A stretch of 6,232 nucleotides of DNA. Origin: Candidatus Sulfopaludibacter sp. SbA3. GTDB lineage: Bacteria; Acidobacteriota; Terriglobia; 2-12-FULL-54-10. The position numbers and the translations under genes were made by a program. The first letter of the stretch is position 1. Every line of letters starts with the position of its first letter. The stretch lies in the NCBI GenBank assembly GCA_945865705.1, contig CAMBEY010000176.1, positions 1 through 6,232 of the forward strand, in the 5' to 3' direction. The notes below the pieces were generated by a model. The model saw nothing but the letters and a program-made list of their open reading frames with translations, made no database searches and was not told the DNA's origin. This document shows, one piece after another, positions 6,200 to 6,232 of the stretch.

Positions 6200-6232
6200 A
6201 TGCTGGTAGCGGGAATGATGAGCGGGACGTCG
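6200..6232 (+). CDS. anmK: Anhydro-N-acetylmuramic acid kinase (AnmK), first 11 codons
   Basis: Only MLVAGMMSGTS is visible before the window ends. AnmK proteins begin with a short strand followed by GLMSGTS-DGID, part of the ATP-binding fold, and the MMSGTS here matches that opening. AnmK opens the 1,6-anhydro ring of anhydro-MurNAc and phosphorylates it to MurNAc-6-phosphate, the step after NagZ in wall recycling. The position 13 bp downstream of nagZ, with a Shine-Dalgarno in between, makes a nagZ-anmK operon likely. The in-frame GTG at 6191 overlaps the Shine-Dalgarno and is less likely as a start. The call rests on 11 residues plus context. Confidence 0.75.
   Translation, partial: MLVAGMMSGTS

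Noticed and set aside
1..6232. CRISPR arrays, tRNA/rRNA genes, insertion sequences, toxin-antitoxin or phage genes
   Set aside because: No regularly spaced repeats, cloverleaf-like segments, transposase or integrase motifs, or terminal inverted repeats were seen. All long coding regions are explained by housekeeping or transport families.

Overview
The window looks like ordinary chromosomal sequence from a free-living, moderately GC-rich Gram-negative bacterium. It ends inside genes at both sides. An Acidobacteriota-like source is my best guess. It rests on a futalosine-pathway menaquinone gene, an exported methyltransferase with a 'VYTNDDIPS' segment that I associate from memory with acidobacterial secreted proteins, and a NagZ/AnmK recycling pair. 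No phylogenetic test was possible, so this placement is weak. I see no mobile element, CRISPR array, tRNA or rRNA.

Layout: (1) Bases 1-258, plus strand, hold the C-terminal 85 residues of an MqnC-type radical SAM enzyme of futalosine-dependent menaquinone synthesis. (2) Bases 259-338 are a short convergent gap. (3) Bases 339-4855, minus strand, are a tight three-gene cluster read right to left. First comes an ABC half-exporter with a degenerate Walker B (3005-4855), then its partner with canonical catalytic residues (1087-2994), then a methyltransferase with an N-terminal export signal (339-1058). The gaps are 10 and 28 bp and both downstream genes have good Shine-Dalgarno sequences, so they are probably one transcript. 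(4) Bases 4856-5061 are a divergent intergenic region with candidate -10 boxes on both strands. (5) Bases 5062-6186, plus strand, encode a cytoplasmic NagZ-type family 3 beta-N-acetylglucosaminidase. (6) From 6200 to the window end are the first 11 codons of what is very probably anmK (anhydro-N-acetylmuramic acid kinase).

How the parts work together: the two ABC proteins should form one heterodimeric exporter of the MdlAB / YheI-YheH (BmrCD) / TM287-288 type. The Asp-for-Glu change in one subunit and LSVGQ in the other fall in the same composite ATP site, leaving one canonical site. NagZ and AnmK act in sequence in cell-wall recycling: NagZ releases GlcNAc from muropeptides, and AnmK phosphorylates the freed 1,6-anhydro-MurNAc. 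The MqnC fragment belongs to a separate respiratory-quinone function. I found no convincing previously undescribed system. The least ordinary items are the exported FAM173/ATPSCKMT-like methyltransferase downstream of an exporter, two low-complexity additions in the ABC subunits, and the unclear translation start of nagZ.
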